The notes under the pieces are model-generated. The model was not told the DNA's origin, searched no databases, and saw only the letters and a list, made by a program, of their open reading frames with translations. 64,000 nucleotides of DNA from Algoriphagus aquimarinus. Its GTDB lineage: Bacteria > Bacteroidota > Bacteroidia > Cytophagales > Cyclobacteriaceae. Below are positions 16,495 to 26,065 of the stretch, piece by piece. Position 1 is the stretch's first letter. Each line of letters opens with the position of its first letter. The position numbers and the translations under genes were made by a program. The DNA lies in the NCBI RefSeq assembly GCF_007997215.1, contig NZ_VORW01000012.1, positions 1 through 64,000 on the forward strand, written 5' to 3'.

Positions 16495-18291
16495 ATGAAG
16501 AAACTAGATAAACTTATACTTGGGTCATTTTTGGGCCCATTTTTATTGACATTTATTGTCGTGGATTTCATCCTGTTGACTGTCAACATGCTGAAATACT
16601 TCGATGAGATTTTTGGGAAGGGTCTGAGTTTTTGGATCTACATGGAGCTCATTGGCTACTTCGTGATCAGTATTTCACCCATGGCATTGCCATTGGCAGT
16701 ATTGCTTTCCAGCTTAATGACCTTTGGGAATCTGGGAGAGCATTTTGAACTCACAGCTATTAAAAGTAGCGGAATATCCCTATTGAGAGCATTGCGTCCG
16801 ATTGGAGTATTTGTGATTGTCCTGGCTTTTGGAGCCTATCTTTCCAATAATTTCTTAGTACCAAAAGTAAACCTCAAAACTTTCAGTTTGCTGTATGATA
16901 TACGGATGAAATCGCCTGCTTTGGATATTAAAGCTGGGGTTTTCTACGCAGGTATCCCTGGATACAGTATCAAAGTCAACGAAAAAGTAGGTGAGTTTGG
17001 ACTCAAAGACATTTTAATTTATGATCATACTGACGGTAGAACAGGAAATTTAAATGTGACATTGGCTGATTCGGGCAGAATGGAGCCCTTTTTCAATGAG
17101 AACTATATGAAACTGTCCTTATATCAAGGTCAAAATTATAAAGAATCTAAACCATCAAGGGGGATTCTTGAGAAACCCGTAGAATTTGACAGGATATCGT
17201 TTGATACAAATGAAATTGTGTTTGACTTGAATAATACCTTCAAACTTAATAGAACAGCTGAAGACGCATGGTCCACTAACAGATCTATAAAAAATATATC
17301 ACAAATTAAAGTAGGGCTAGACTCCATCGGTACGTTGGTCAATGAGCAGATCTTTCGGAATTACCTAGAAGCAGAAAGTATCTATCCTTTTTTTACAAGA
17401 GAGAGAAAATTCAAACCTCCTACAAAGATTTTAGACCGTAAAGCTTTGGATGACTCTTTAAGGATGGCAAAAATGAATAGAGAACAAGCACAATCAGATT
17501 CTCTTGAACAGTCAAAAAACCTAGCTCAAAAAGACACTTCATCGATTCTAGTTGATAATCCAGAATCAAGGAAATTAAGGACAGCAAGCGATTCGTTAAT
17601 CGCAGACAAAAAACCAGTCATAATTACCAAAGAAGCACCTGCTAGTGATTCCTTATTTGTCGAACCTAAAAGTAGGGACTTAGAGAAGTCCGAAATTAAA
17701 ATAGCGAAGCTGGACACGAATGCCAAAGTAAATATTAAGAAAGAAGTAATCAAGGTTGCTCGTACTGCGCCTTTGACGGATAAGGAGCGAGACCAAATTG
17801 ATTCTCTTGTTGAACATCGTGGCTATGAAAAGGGTGCAATTTCAATGGCATTAACTAACTCTAGAAATCTAAAGAACTCATTTAATGTCAAGATGAGCCA
17901 AATAGACAACTATCAGAGGGAATATAGAAGGTACCAAATAGCTTGGTATCAGAAATACACCCAGGCATTTGCATGTTTTGCAATGTTTTTGATTGGTGCG
18001 CCACTTGGAGCTATTATCAAAAAAGGCGGTTTGGGGATGCCTGTGCTGATTTCCATTATTTTCTTCATCGTGTATTATATGTTGACGATAACAGGGGAGA
18101 AGTGGGCTAAAGAAGGTATAGCTGATCCTTTGTTTGGAACTTGGTTTTCGAATCTTTGCTTATTGCCTTTTGGTCTTTTCTTTGTGAGACAGGCCAGAAA
18201 GGATGCAAGATTGTTTGAGCCGGACTTTTATTTGGCGATTTGGAAGAGTATAAAGAAGCGCTTCAAAGTTCTTGGCTCAAAAGCGCATTAA
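16495..18291 (+). CDS. LptF/LptG-family LPS export permease
   Basis: A 598-residue YjgP/YjgQ-family permease of the Lpt machine that extracts lipopolysaccharide from the inner membrane. Three membrane segments lie near the N-terminus (FLGPFLLTFIVVDFILLTVNML, a segment near 50-80, and VFVIVLAFGAYLSNNFLVPK) and three near the C-terminus (FACFAMFLIGAPLGAIIKKGG onward), with a periplasmic region between. The central region (about 300-440) is charged, low in complexity and longer than in E. coli LptF/G, a common Bacteroidota extension. Whether it is LptF or LptG cannot be decided. Confidence 0.9.
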   Translation: MKKLDKLILGSFLGPFLLTFIVVDFILLTVNMLKYFDEIFGKGLSFWIYMELIGYFVISISPMALPLAVLLSSLMTFGNLGEHFELTAIKSSGISLLRALRPIGVFVIVLAFGAYLSNNFLVPKVNLKTFSLLYDIRMKSPALDIKAGVFYAGIPGYSIKVNEKVGEFGLKDILIYDHTDGRTGNLNVTLADSGRMEPFFNENYMKLSLYQGQNYKESKPSRGILEKPVEFDRISFDTNEIVFDLNNTFKLNRTAEDAWSTNRSIKNISQIKVGLDSIGTLVNEQIFRNYLEAESIYPFFTRERKFKPPTKILDRKALDDSLRMAKMNREQAQSDSLEQSKNLAQKDTSSILVDNPESRKLRTASDSLIADKKPVIITKEAPASDSLFVEPKSRDLEKSEIKIAKLDTNAKVNIKKEVIKVARTAPLTDKERDQIDSLVEHRGYEKGAISMALTNSRNLKNSFNVKMSQIDNYQREYRRYQIAWYQKYTQAFACFAMFLIGAPLGAIIKKGGLGMPVLISIIFFIVYYMLTITGEKWAKEGIADPLFGTWFSNLCLLPFGLFFVRQARKDARLFEPDFYLAIWKSIKKRFKVLGSKAH

Positions 18292-18316
18292 CCTTTTATT
18301 TTCTCAGAATAAACCC

Positions 18317-18324
18317 TACCTTTG
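18317..18324 (+). promoter_or_regulatory. -7 element upstream of rpsO
   Basis: TACCTTTG matches the Bacteroidota -7 consensus TAnnTTTG exactly, 27 bp before the rpsO ATG. A T-rich block near 18293-18300 is at the distance of the -33 element but lacks a clear TTG. Confidence 0.5.
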
Positions 18325-18351
18325 TGGTTGTTTTACAAAATTTAGCTAAAC

Positions 18352-18627
18352 ATGTATTTATCCTCAGAGATTAAAGAAGAGTTATTTAAGAATCATGGAC
18401 GGTTAAAATCTGCTACTGACACAGGATCTCCTGAGTCTCAGATTGCCCTCTTTACACACAGAATCAAGCATTTGACTGAACATTTGAAGTCAAATAAGAA
18501 GGATCACTCCTCAAGACTTGGTTTATTGAAGCTAGTAGGTAAAAGAAGAAGCCTATTGGATTACCTTCACAAGAAAGAGATCGAGCGATACAGATCAATC
18601 ATCGCCGAGCTAGGAATCAGAAAATAA
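18352..18627 (+). CDS. rpsO: Ribosomal protein uS15
   Basis: A 91-residue uS15 with the signature [55 protein letters not shown]. It binds 16S rRNA in the central domain of the 30S subunit. It is followed by a terminator and then pnp, the same rpsO-pnp order seen in many bacteria. Confidence 0.98.
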   Translation: MYLSSEIKEELFKNHGRLKSATDTGSPESQIALFTHRIKHLTEHLKSNKKDHSSRLGLLKLVGKRRSLLDYLHKKEIERYRSIIAELGIRK

Positions 18628-18636
18628 CCAATCTAG

Positions 18637-18669
18637 TAAGGTTCTCTTGAGTGAGAACCTTACTTTTTT
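18637..18669 (+). terminator. Terminator between rpsO and pnp
   Basis: A 10-bp perfect stem TAAGGTTCTC/GAGAACCTTA with loop TTGAGT, followed by CTTTTTTA. It separates rpsO from pnp, which then needs its own promoter or read-through. Confidence 0.85.
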
Positions 18670-18725
18670 ATTTTTAAGGTTATAAGAACACTTTTATCAC
18701 TAACGACGCAAACTAACAATCATTT

Positions 18726-20846
18726 ATGTTACCGAACTTAATCACCAAGACCATCACCCTAGAAGATGGCAGAGAAATTACAATAGAAACTGGAGCATTG
18801 GCGAAGCAAGCTGATGGATCAGTAGTAGTGAAGATGGGAAAAGCTATGCTTTTGGCTACAGTAGTATCCAAGAAAGAAGCTGGCGAAGGGGTGGATTTTT
18901 TACCAATGTCTGTTGACTACCAAGAGAAATTTGCTTCCTCAGGAAAAATTCCTGGAGGATTTTTGAAGAGAGAAGGAAGACTTTCAGATTACGAGATTTT
19001 GATTAGCCGTATCGTAGATAGAGCTATTCGCCCAATCTTTCCAGATGATTACCATGCAGATACTCAGATTGCAATCACTCTTATCAGTGGTGACGAGGAT
19101 GTGCTTCCAGATGCTTTGGCTGGTCTTGCTGCCTCTGCAGCTTTGGCTGTTTCTGATATTCCTTTCAACGGTCCTATCTCTGAAGTTCGCGTAGCGAAAA
19201 TCGATGGTAAGTTGATCATCAACCCAACTCCAACTCAGTTGGCTACTGCTTCCTTAGAATTCATCGTAGCTGGTTCGCTTGACTTTATCCTTATGGTAGA
19301 GGGCGAAGCTAACGAGATCGAAGAAGAGGAGATGCTAGAAGCAATGCAATATGCTCATGAGGAAATCAAGAGACATTGCCAGGCTCAGATCGAGCTTACT
19401 AAGCTTGTAGGAAAAGAAGTAAAAAGAGAATACAGTCACGAGAAGTCTGATCCAGCTCTTTTTGATAAAATGAAAGCTGAAGTTTATGACAAACTTTACG
19501 CATCTGTAAGCAAGCAAATTGCTAACAAGACTGAGCGTTCAGCTTTAATCAAAGAAATCAAAGAAGAATTCGTTGCTAGCTTAGGCGAAGATCACGGATT
19601 CGAAACAAGCCTAATCGGTCCATATTTCAGCAAAGTCCACAAGGAGGCTGCTAGAAACTTGACCTTGAATGAGAAGAAAAGATTGGATGGTAGAAAGCTC
19701 GACGAAGTAAGACCTATCTGGTCTGTTGTTGATTACTTGCCATCTGCTCACGGTTCTGCTGTGTTCACTAGAGGAGAAACTCAATCGCTAACTACTTGTA
19801 CTTTAGGTACTAAGATGGATGAGATGATGGTGGATGGCGCAACTATCTCAGGTTACAACAAATTCTATCTTCACTACAATTTCCCTGGATTCTCTACGGG
19901 AGAAGTGAAAATAAATAGAGGTCCTGGAAGAAGGGAAGTTGGTCATGGTAACTTGGCTATGAGAGCTTTGAGAAAAGTTCTTCCTCCTGTTGAGCAGAAT
20001 CCATACACTATCCGTATTGTATCAGACATCCTAGAGTCAAATGGTTCTTCGTCTATGGCTACGGTTTGTGCAGGTTCATTGGCATTGATGGATGCAGGTA
20101 TTCCTATCAAATCTGCTGTAACTGGTATTGCTATGGGAATGATCTCTGACGCGAAAACTGGTAAATATTCTATTCTTTCTGATATTTTGGGAGATGAAGA
20201 TCACCTAGGAGATATGGATTTTAAAGTAACGGGTACTGCAAAGGGAATCACTGCTTGTCAGATGGATCTTAAAGTTGAAGGATTAGATTACTCTGTATTG
20301 AAAGAAGCTTTGCATCAAGCAAAAGCAGGTAGACTTCACATCTTAGACGAAATCACCAAGACACTTGCTGCTCCTAAATCAGAATTGAAGCCTCATACTC
20401 CTAGATCATTCATCATGATGATTCCTAAGGAATTGATCGGTGCTGTGATCGGGCCTGGAGGTAAAGTAATCCAGGAAATTCAGAAAGACACTGGAGCTAC
20501 CATCGTGATCGAAGAGATCGACAATCAGGGTAAAATCAATATTTTCTCTGCTAATCAAGATAAACTTAATGCTGCACTTTCTCGTATCAAAGCGATCGTG
20601 GCTCAGCCTGAAATAGGAGAGACTTATACAGGTAAAGTAAAAAATATTCAACCTTTTGGTGCCTTTGTGGAATTTATGCCAGGTAAGGATGGTTTACTTC
20701 ATATCTCCGAGATCAAACACGAGCGTATAGAAACTATGGACGGTGTACTTGAGCCAGGAGAAGAAATACAGGTTAAATTGATCGATGTCGATAAGAAAAC
20801 TGGCAAATTTAAGCTTTCAAGAAAAGCATTATTGCCAAAACCATAA
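18726..20846 (+). CDS. pnp: Polyribonucleotide nucleotidyltransferase
   Basis: A 706-residue PNPase, a phosphorolytic 3'-5' exoribonuclease. Two RNase PH domains are visible (first with [28 protein letters not shown]; second with [14 protein letters not shown] and [23 protein letters not shown]), joined by the helical linker. A KH domain ([32 protein letters not shown]) and an S1 domain ([33 protein letters not shown]) complete the standard order. Length is normal. It probably trims mRNA and works with other RNases. Confidence 0.98.
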   Translation: MLPNLITKTITLEDGREITIETGALAKQADGSVVVKMGKAMLLATVVSKKEAGEGVDFLPMSVDYQEKFASSGKIPGGFLKREGRLSDYEILISRIVDRAIRPIFPDDYHADTQIAITLISGDEDVLPDALAGLAASAALAVSDIPFNGPISEVRVAKIDGKLIINPTPTQLATASLEFIVAGSLDFILMVEGEANEIEEEEMLEAMQYAHEEIKRHCQAQIELTKLVGKEVKREYSHEKSDPALFDKMKAEVYDKLYASVSKQIANKTERSALIKEIKEEFVASLGEDHGFETSLIGPYFSKVHKEAARNLTLNEKKRLDGRKLDEVRPIWSVVDYLPSAHGSAVFTRGETQSLTTCTLGTKMDEMMVDGATISGYNKFYLHYNFPGFSTGEVKINRGPGRREVGHGNLAMRALRKVLPPVEQNPYTIRIVSDILESNGSSSMATVCAGSLALMDAGIPIKSAVTGIAMGMISDAKTGKYSILSDILGDEDHLGDMDFKVTGTAKGITACQMDLKVEGLDYSVLKEALHQAKAGRLHILDEITKTLAAPKSELKPHTPRSFIMMIPKELIGAVIGPGGKVIQEIQKDTGATIVIEEIDNQGKINIFSANQDKLNAALSRIKAIVAQPEIGETYTGKVKNIQPFGAFVEFMPGKDGLLHISEIKHERIETMDGVLEPGEEIQVKLIDVDKKTGKFKLSRKALLPKP

Positions 20847-20934
20847 AAACCAGCACTTAGTGCATAAGGTTAATCGAAACATTTGATTAATTTGATTTTC
20901 TTAAACTATTAAATTTCACAAATCATATTCCTGA

Positions 20935-21798
20935 ATGAGGCAGCTAAAGATTAGCAAACAGATTACCAACAGAGAAAGTCAATCCTTGGATAAATATCTT
21001 CAAGAGATTGGAAAAGTTGACCTGTTGACAGCAGACGAAGAGGTAGTACTGGCTAAGAGAATTAGAGAAGGTGACCAATTGGCACTTGAAAAATTGACGA
21101 AAGCCAATCTCCGATTTGTTGTTTCAGTTGCCAAGCAGTACCAAAACCAAGGACTTTCTTTGGGAGATTTGATCAATGAGGGTAACCTTGGTTTGATCAA
21201 AGCTGCACAGCGATTTGATGAAACTCGTGGATTTAAATTCATCTCCTATGCCGTATGGTGGATTAGACAATCTATCCTTCAGGCACTGGCTGAACAGTCT
21301 AGAATTGTTCGTCTTCCATTGAACAGAGTAGGTTCTTTGAATAAGATCAGCAAGACGTTCAGCGAGCTAGAGCAGAAATTTGAGCGTGAGCCATCTCCTG
21401 AGGAATTGGCGGAAGTGCTTGAAGTAACTGCAAATGAGGTAGTGGATACCATGAAAATCTCTGGTCGTCACGTATCTATGGATGCGCCATTCGTTCAAGG
21501 TGAAGAAAATAGCCTTTTGGATGTATTGGAAAATGACGGAGATGAAAAGCCAGATGATGGCTTGATGAATGATTCCCTTCGTAAAGAAGTTCAACGTGCA
21601 CTTTCCACTTTGACACAAAGAGAAGCTGATGTAATTACGCTTTACTTTGGACTGAATGGCGAGCATGCGATGACTTTGGAAGAAATCGGGGAGAAATTCA
21701 ATCTTACCAGAGAGCGAGTAAGACAAATCAAAGAGAAGGCTATCCGCCGACTGAGACATACTTCCCGTAGTAAGACACTAAAACCTTACCTCGGATAA
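20935..21798 (+). CDS. rpoD: Primary sigma factor (sigma-70 type)
   Basis: A 287-residue short primary sigma factor typical of Bacteroidota, lacking region 1.1. Region 1.2 ([29 protein letters not shown]), region 2 ([61 protein letters not shown]), region 3 and region 4 ([29 protein letters not shown]) are all present. It would recognise the TTTG/TAnnTTTG promoters seen in this window. It is preceded by pnp and followed by a strong terminator. Confidence 0.97.
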   Translation: MRQLKISKQITNRESQSLDKYLQEIGKVDLLTADEEVVLAKRIREGDQLALEKLTKANLRFVVSVAKQYQNQGLSLGDLINEGNLGLIKAAQRFDETRGFKFISYAVWWIRQSILQALAEQSRIVRLPLNRVGSLNKISKTFSELEQKFEREPSPEELAEVLEVTANEVVDTMKISGRHVSMDAPFVQGEENSLLDVLENDGDEKPDDGLMNDSLRKEVQRALSTLTQREADVITLYFGLNGEHAMTLEEIGEKFNLTRERVRQIKEKAIRRLRHTSRSKTLKPYLG

Positions 21799-21814
21799 GC
21801 AAGCACACAAGTAG

Positions 21815-21839
21815 AAAGGGGGTATTAGCCCCCTTTTTT
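21815..21839 (+). terminator. Terminator after rpoD
   Basis: An AAAGGGGG/CCCCCTTT stem (one G-C more with the loop base) and a T-run end the rpoD transcript. Confidence 0.85.
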
Positions 21840-21982
21840 ATTTCATTATATCCTACCTTAGTATCAGCTTGTAGCTCATATATTATTTCCTTAAGTCGAA
21901 AGCTTAGGGAATTTTAACAATATGCAACTTTGTTACTAGAGTAGAATTCATAAAATTTGCTCGATTTAATACTATACTATTA

Positions 21983-22927
21983 ATGAATCCAGAAATTGAA
22001 AAAGTAAAAGTTTTGATCGTAGGATCAGGACCTGCAGGTTATACTGCCGCGATATATGCTTCTAGAGCAGGACTTTCACCTGTTTTATATACTGGTGGAC
22101 AGCCAGGAGGTCAACTGACTATCACAAATGATGTAGAAAATTATCCAGGTTATCCTAATGGAGTAGCAGGACCTGAGATGATGGAAGACTTTAGAAAACA
22201 AGCAGAAAGGTTTGGTACTCAGGTGAGATATGGTTTGGCAACGAGTGTAGATTTCACCACTAAGCCGCACACTGTTATCATCGATGAACAAATCACCATT
22301 CATGCTGATACGGTACTAATATCTACTGGAGCTTCAGCTAAGTGGCTAGGTATAGAAAGCGAAACTAGACTGAATGGCAAAGGTGTTTCTGCCTGTGCAG
22401 TTTGTGATGGTTTCTTTTTCAGAGGACAGGAAGTTGCTATAGTAGGAGCCGGAGATACAGCTTGTGAAGAAGCTTCCTACTTATCAAATATCTGCAGTAA
22501 GGTTTACATGTTGATTCGTAAGGATGAAATGCGTGCCTCACAGATCATGCAAAAGCGTGTGATGAATAATCCAAAGATCGAAATTCTTTGGAACACAGAG
22601 ACAGATGAGATCCTTGGTGAAGAAGAAGTTAATGGTATAAGAATCTTCAATAATAAAACTGGACAAAAATCAGAAATCGCTATTTCTGGCTTCTTTGTTG
22701 CTATTGGTCATGAACCAAACACCGGCATATTTAAAGATTATATTCATATGGATGATGCCGGCTATATCAAAACTATCCCAGGAAGTACCAAAACCAACGT
22801 TGAAGGAGTTTTTGCTTGTGGAGATGCGCAAGACAATATCTACCGACAAGCAGTAACGGCAGCAGGTACAGGCTGTATGGCCGCTTTGGACGCTGAACGA
22901 TATTTGGCAGAGTTTGAGAATGATTAA
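21983..22927 (+). CDS. trxB: Thioredoxin reductase
   Basis: A 314-residue low-molecular-weight thioredoxin reductase. FAD-binding GSGPAGYTAAIYASRAG near the N-terminus, the redox-active CAVCDG, NADPH-binding GAGDTACEEASYL and the C-terminal FAD motif GVFACGDAQDNIYRQAVTAAGTGCMAALDAE are all present. It transfers electrons from NADPH to thioredoxin. The M23 peptidase gene starts 9 bp downstream and probably shares its transcript. Confidence 0.97.
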   Translation: MNPEIEKVKVLIVGSGPAGYTAAIYASRAGLSPVLYTGGQPGGQLTITNDVENYPGYPNGVAGPEMMEDFRKQAERFGTQVRYGLATSVDFTTKPHTVIIDEQITIHADTVLISTGASAKWLGIESETRLNGKGVSACAVCDGFFFRGQEVAIVGAGDTACEEASYLSNICSKVYMLIRKDEMRASQIMQKRVMNNPKIEILWNTETDEILGEEEVNGIRIFNNKTGQKSEIAISGFFVAIGHEPNTGIFKDYIHMDDAGYIKTIPGSTKTNVEGVFACGDAQDNIYRQAVTAAGTGCMAALDAERYLAEFEND

Positions 22928-22936
22928 ACCCAATAA

Positions 22937-23980
22937 ATGAGGTATTCGATCCTATTCGTAGTCTTTTGTATAAATTTGAGCATTGGTGTGTTAAATGCCA
23001 ATGCTCAAATTTTTCCAAAGATTATTAAGAAAAATAGCAACACTCAATCCTCTGCAGTAGGCCAGGAGAGGAGAAATATTGAACTCCGGTCATTCGATCA
23101 GGAGTCTTATCTCAAGACATTGTCCTCGGTTACTGATTCCATTATTTTTGAAAATAATGTACAACTAGGTAGAGTAAAATCTATTATCAGTGAAGATCAA
23201 AATATAATGATCTGGGCTCCCACTAACCAGCTGATCAAAGTTTCCGAACAAATTCAAATTGACAGTATATGGGTTACTGCATACGAGTATTACTCAGCTT
23301 GGGATTCCAACAAAATTGATATTTACAATTTCGATCCTAAAACCTTTAAAGACACAGTTAATATTCAGTTGTACGATGAGTTTTTCGGATACAATTGGAA
23401 GATGCCTTTAGAGACCACTCCGGTGACATCTCCTTATGGTTACAGATGGAGAAGATGGCATTATGGGACAGACCTTGATCTGAATACTGGAGATCCTGTT
23501 TACAGTGGTTTTGATGGGATAGTCCGTGTAAAATCATATGATCGATATGGCTACGGATATTATATCGTAGTTCGTCATAAAAATGGTTTAGAGACCCTCT
23601 ATGGTCATTTGTCAAAACAACTCGTTGATATAGGACAAGAGGTTAAAGCCGGAGATTTGATAGGTAAGGGTGGAAGCACAGGTAAAAGTACTGGATCACA
23701 TTTGCACTACGAACTGCGATACAGGGGCCTTGCCTTTGATCCTCAAAAAGTTTATGATTTTTCTGACAATAAAATACTTAGTCAAAATTATTTAATTACC
23801 CCTGCTCTTTTTGGAAACATTGTTCAGGCTAGAACTAATGCTTATCATAAGGTGAAGAAAGGGGAGAACTTAGGATCCATAGCACGCAAATACGGTGTTT
23901 CGGTGAGTTCCCTGACTAAATTAAATGGTATTTCTACTCGTTCAATTTTAAAAATAGGGCAGAATCTTCGTGTCCGTTAG
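22937..23980 (+). CDS. M23 peptidase with C-terminal LysM domain
   Basis: A 347-residue exported cell-wall protein. A signal peptide (YSILFVVFCINLSIGVLNANAQ) leads to a region of unknown role, then an M23 zinc peptidase domain (about 160-255) with HYGTDLDL (metal ligands H and D) and HLHYELR (catalytic and ligand His). A single LysM follows (HKVKKGENLGSIARKYGVSVSSLTKLNG). It should cleave peptidoglycan cross-links or act as an activator. It lies 12 bp before bshB1. Confidence 0.93.
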   Translation: MRYSILFVVFCINLSIGVLNANAQIFPKIIKKNSNTQSSAVGQERRNIELRSFDQESYLKTLSSVTDSIIFENNVQLGRVKSIISEDQNIMIWAPTNQLIKVSEQIQIDSIWVTAYEYYSAWDSNKIDIYNFDPKTFKDTVNIQLYDEFFGYNWKMPLETTPVTSPYGYRWRRWHYGTDLDLNTGDPVYSGFDGIVRVKSYDRYGYGYYIVVRHKNGLETLYGHLSKQLVDIGQEVKAGDLIGKGGSTGKSTGSHLHYELRYRGLAFDPQKVYDFSDNKILSQNYLITPALFGNIVQARTNAYHKVKKGENLGSIARKYGVSVSSLTKLNGISTRSILKIGQNLRVR

Positions 23981-23992
23981 CCAAATTATAAA

Positions 23993-24712
23993 ATGACAAA
24001 GCTGGATATTTTAGTTTTTGCTGCGCATCCTGATGATGCCGAATTAGGTTGTTCTGGAACCATTGCATCTCATATAGCGAGAGGACACAAAGTAGGAGTA
24101 GTTGATTTTACTCATGGTGAGATGGGAACTAGGGGCACTCCCGAATTACGACTTCAGGAGGCTGATACCTCCAGTAAAATATTAAACCTTTCAGTACGGG
24201 AAAATTTAGGTTTCAAAGACGTTTACTTCCAAAATGATGAGGCTCATCAGTTGAAACTGATAGAAATGATCAGAAAGTACAGACCTGAAATCGTGCTGGC
24301 AAATGCCGTTTCTGATAGACATCCAGACCATGGAAAAGGCTCAAGTTTGGCAAGTTCTGCTTGCTTTATGAGTGGCCTTCGAAAGATTGAAACTGAGTTG
24401 AATGGAATAATTCAAGAAGCTTGGAGACCAAAATTTGTTTATCATTATATCCAAAATAATTACATAGAACCTGACTTTGTAATGGATATTACACCTTTTT
24501 GGCAGACAAAGATCGATAGCATTTTAGCTTTTCAGTCACAATTCTATGATCCAAGCAGTGCCGAACCTAAGAGCTTTATTTCAGATCCGGAATTTCTTCC
24601 TTTTATTGAAGCTAGGGCACGAGAATTTGGTCACAAAATCCTAGTCAAATACGGTGAAGGCTTCACGGTAGAACGTATGATAGGATCTGATAATCTTTTT
24701 GACCTAAAATAA
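23993..24712 (+). CDS. bshB1: Bacillithiol biosynthesis deacetylase BshB1
   Basis: A 239-residue PIG-L/LmbE-family deacetylase that removes the acetyl group from N-acetylglucosaminyl-malate in bacillithiol synthesis. The zinc motif AAHPDDAELGC and the later DRHPDHGKGS are clear, and DFTHGEMGTRGTPELRLQEAD is typical of the BshB1 subgroup. Its presence beside trxB suggests a thiol-redox neighbourhood. It abuts pdxH tail-to-tail with no spacing. Confidence 0.94.
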   Translation: MTKLDILVFAAHPDDAELGCSGTIASHIARGHKVGVVDFTHGEMGTRGTPELRLQEADTSSKILNLSVRENLGFKDVYFQNDEAHQLKLIEMIRKYRPEIVLANAVSDRHPDHGKGSSLASSACFMSGLRKIETELNGIIQEAWRPKFVYHYIQNNYIEPDFVMDITPFWQTKIDSILAFQSQFYDPSSAEPKSFISDPEFLPFIEARAREFGHKILVKYGEGFTVERMIGSDNLFDLK

Positions 24713-25345
24713 TCAGGGTGCAAGTCTTGCTATAACCCAACTATCCCCTTGTAGTTCGTATCTAATTCTATCATGGAGTCTGCTAGGTCTTCCTTGCCAG
24801 AATTCTATAGTAGATGCCATTAATCTATACCCTCCCCAATGTGGCGGACGAACCATGTCTTTTTCAGCAAATTCCTTCTCAACAGCTATTTGCTTTATGC
24901 TTAAATAGTCTCTCGAAGCAATTTCTTGACTTTGTGGTGATACCCATGCACCGATTTGTGAGCCAGTTGGTCTGGAAAAAAAATAGGCGTCAGATTCTTC
25001 TTCAAATACCTTTTCCACTTTACCACGCACTCGAACTTGCCGCTCTAGTTCGGGCCAAAAAAAAGTAAGTGCAGCGGTTTTATTCATTTCTAGCTCCTGA
25101 CCTTTTTCACTTTTATAATTTGTAAAAAACACGAAACCGGTATCTATTCCTTTCAATAATAAGATTCTAGCATTGGGAGTACCATCCAATCCTAAAGTAG
25201 AAACGGTCATTGCATTGACTTCCAGAACTTCAGCATTTATTGCCTCATCAAACCAGGCATTAAATTGTGCTATTGGATCAAGTTTAACATCACTGATATC
25301 CAGTGATTTAATGGAATAATCTTTACGTATTGCTGAGATGTTCAT
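24713..25345 (-). CDS. pdxH: Pyridoxamine 5'-phosphate oxidase
   Basis: A 210-residue FMN-dependent enzyme that makes pyridoxal phosphate. Family signatures include PNARILLLKGIDTGFVFFTNYKSEKGQELEMN, RVRGKVEKV and the C-terminal PPHWGGYRLMASTIEFWQGRPSRLHDRIRYE. Length is normal. It converges with bshB1 and diverges from the yqgE-like gene across about 100 bp. Confidence 0.96.
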   Translation of the reverse strand: MNISAIRKDYSIKSLDISDVKLDPIAQFNAWFDEAINAEVLEVNAMTVSTLGLDGTPNARILLLKGIDTGFVFFTNYKSEKGQELEMNKTAALTFFWPELERQVRVRGKVEKVFEEESDAYFFSRPTGSQIGAWVSPQSQEIASRDYLSIKQIAVEKEFAEKDMVRPPHWGGYRLMASTIEFWQGRPSRLHDRIRYELQGDSWVIARLAP

Positions 25346-25447
25346 AGTAAGTTGTTTTTCAAGAAAATCTTATGGATAAAAGTACCATAGGCATTGCATT
25401 TAAAAAATTATGATCTATATTTTTCAAGAATTTAGATTTTGAGCAGA

Positions 25448-26017
25448 ATGAATAAAGATGAACAGCGTAATCCTAAAGCCGGTGATCTTCTAATTTCCGA
25501 ACCATTTTTGCAGGACGAGAATTTCGTTCGCTCTGTGGTTCTGCTTTGTGAGCATTCAGAAGAAGGGAGTTTTGGGCTGATAATAAATAAACCTTCAATT
25601 CTTAAACTGGGAGAGCTGGTTGAAGCACTCGCCTTTTTGGATAAAGATGTATTTGTAGGTGGTCCAGTAGAGCAGAATACCCTGCACTTCATATACTTGG
25701 GTGAAAAAGCTTTAGAAGGAAGCATCTCCTTAGGCGAGAATGTTTGGTGGGGTGGTGATTATGAATCTTTGGTAGAAAAACTTAAACTCGGACTGTTTGA
25801 CCCGGAGTCAGTGCGCTTTTTCTTAGGCTATAGCGGTTGGGGATCTACCCAATTGGATGATGAGCTCTCAGATGAAACTTGGATTATCTGTAGAGAAAAT
25901 CTTGGTGAGAAAACATTTGATTTTACGCCCGAAGAACTATGGAGAAACTTGCTTAAAAATATGGGGGGCGAGTTCAAGGTAATAGCAAATTATCCACTAG
26001 ATCCAAGATTAAATTAG
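25448..26017 (+). CDS. YqgE/AlgH-family protein
   Basis: A 189-residue YqgE/AlgH (DUF179) protein of unknown biochemical function, cytoplasmic. The motifs GDLLISEPFLQDENFVRSVVLLCEHSEEGSFGLIINKP and VFVGGPVEQNTLHFIY are diagnostic, and FFLGYSGWGSTQLDDEL lies later. The frame is open from a TTG at 25439, but ATG 25448 (MNKDEQRNPKAGDLL) is the usual start. It is followed 48 bp later by the DUF349 gene. Confidence 0.93.
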   Translation: MNKDEQRNPKAGDLLISEPFLQDENFVRSVVLLCEHSEEGSFGLIINKPSILKLGELVEALAFLDKDVFVGGPVEQNTLHFIYLGEKALEGSISLGENVWWGGDYESLVEKLKLGLFDPESVRFFLGYSGWGSTQLDDELSDETWIICRENLGEKTFDFTPEELWRNLLKNMGGEFKVIANYPLDPRLN

Positions 26018-26065
26018 GCAAAATCCCTACTTTTGCTCATATTGCCGCCTAATAGTACTGTTTTT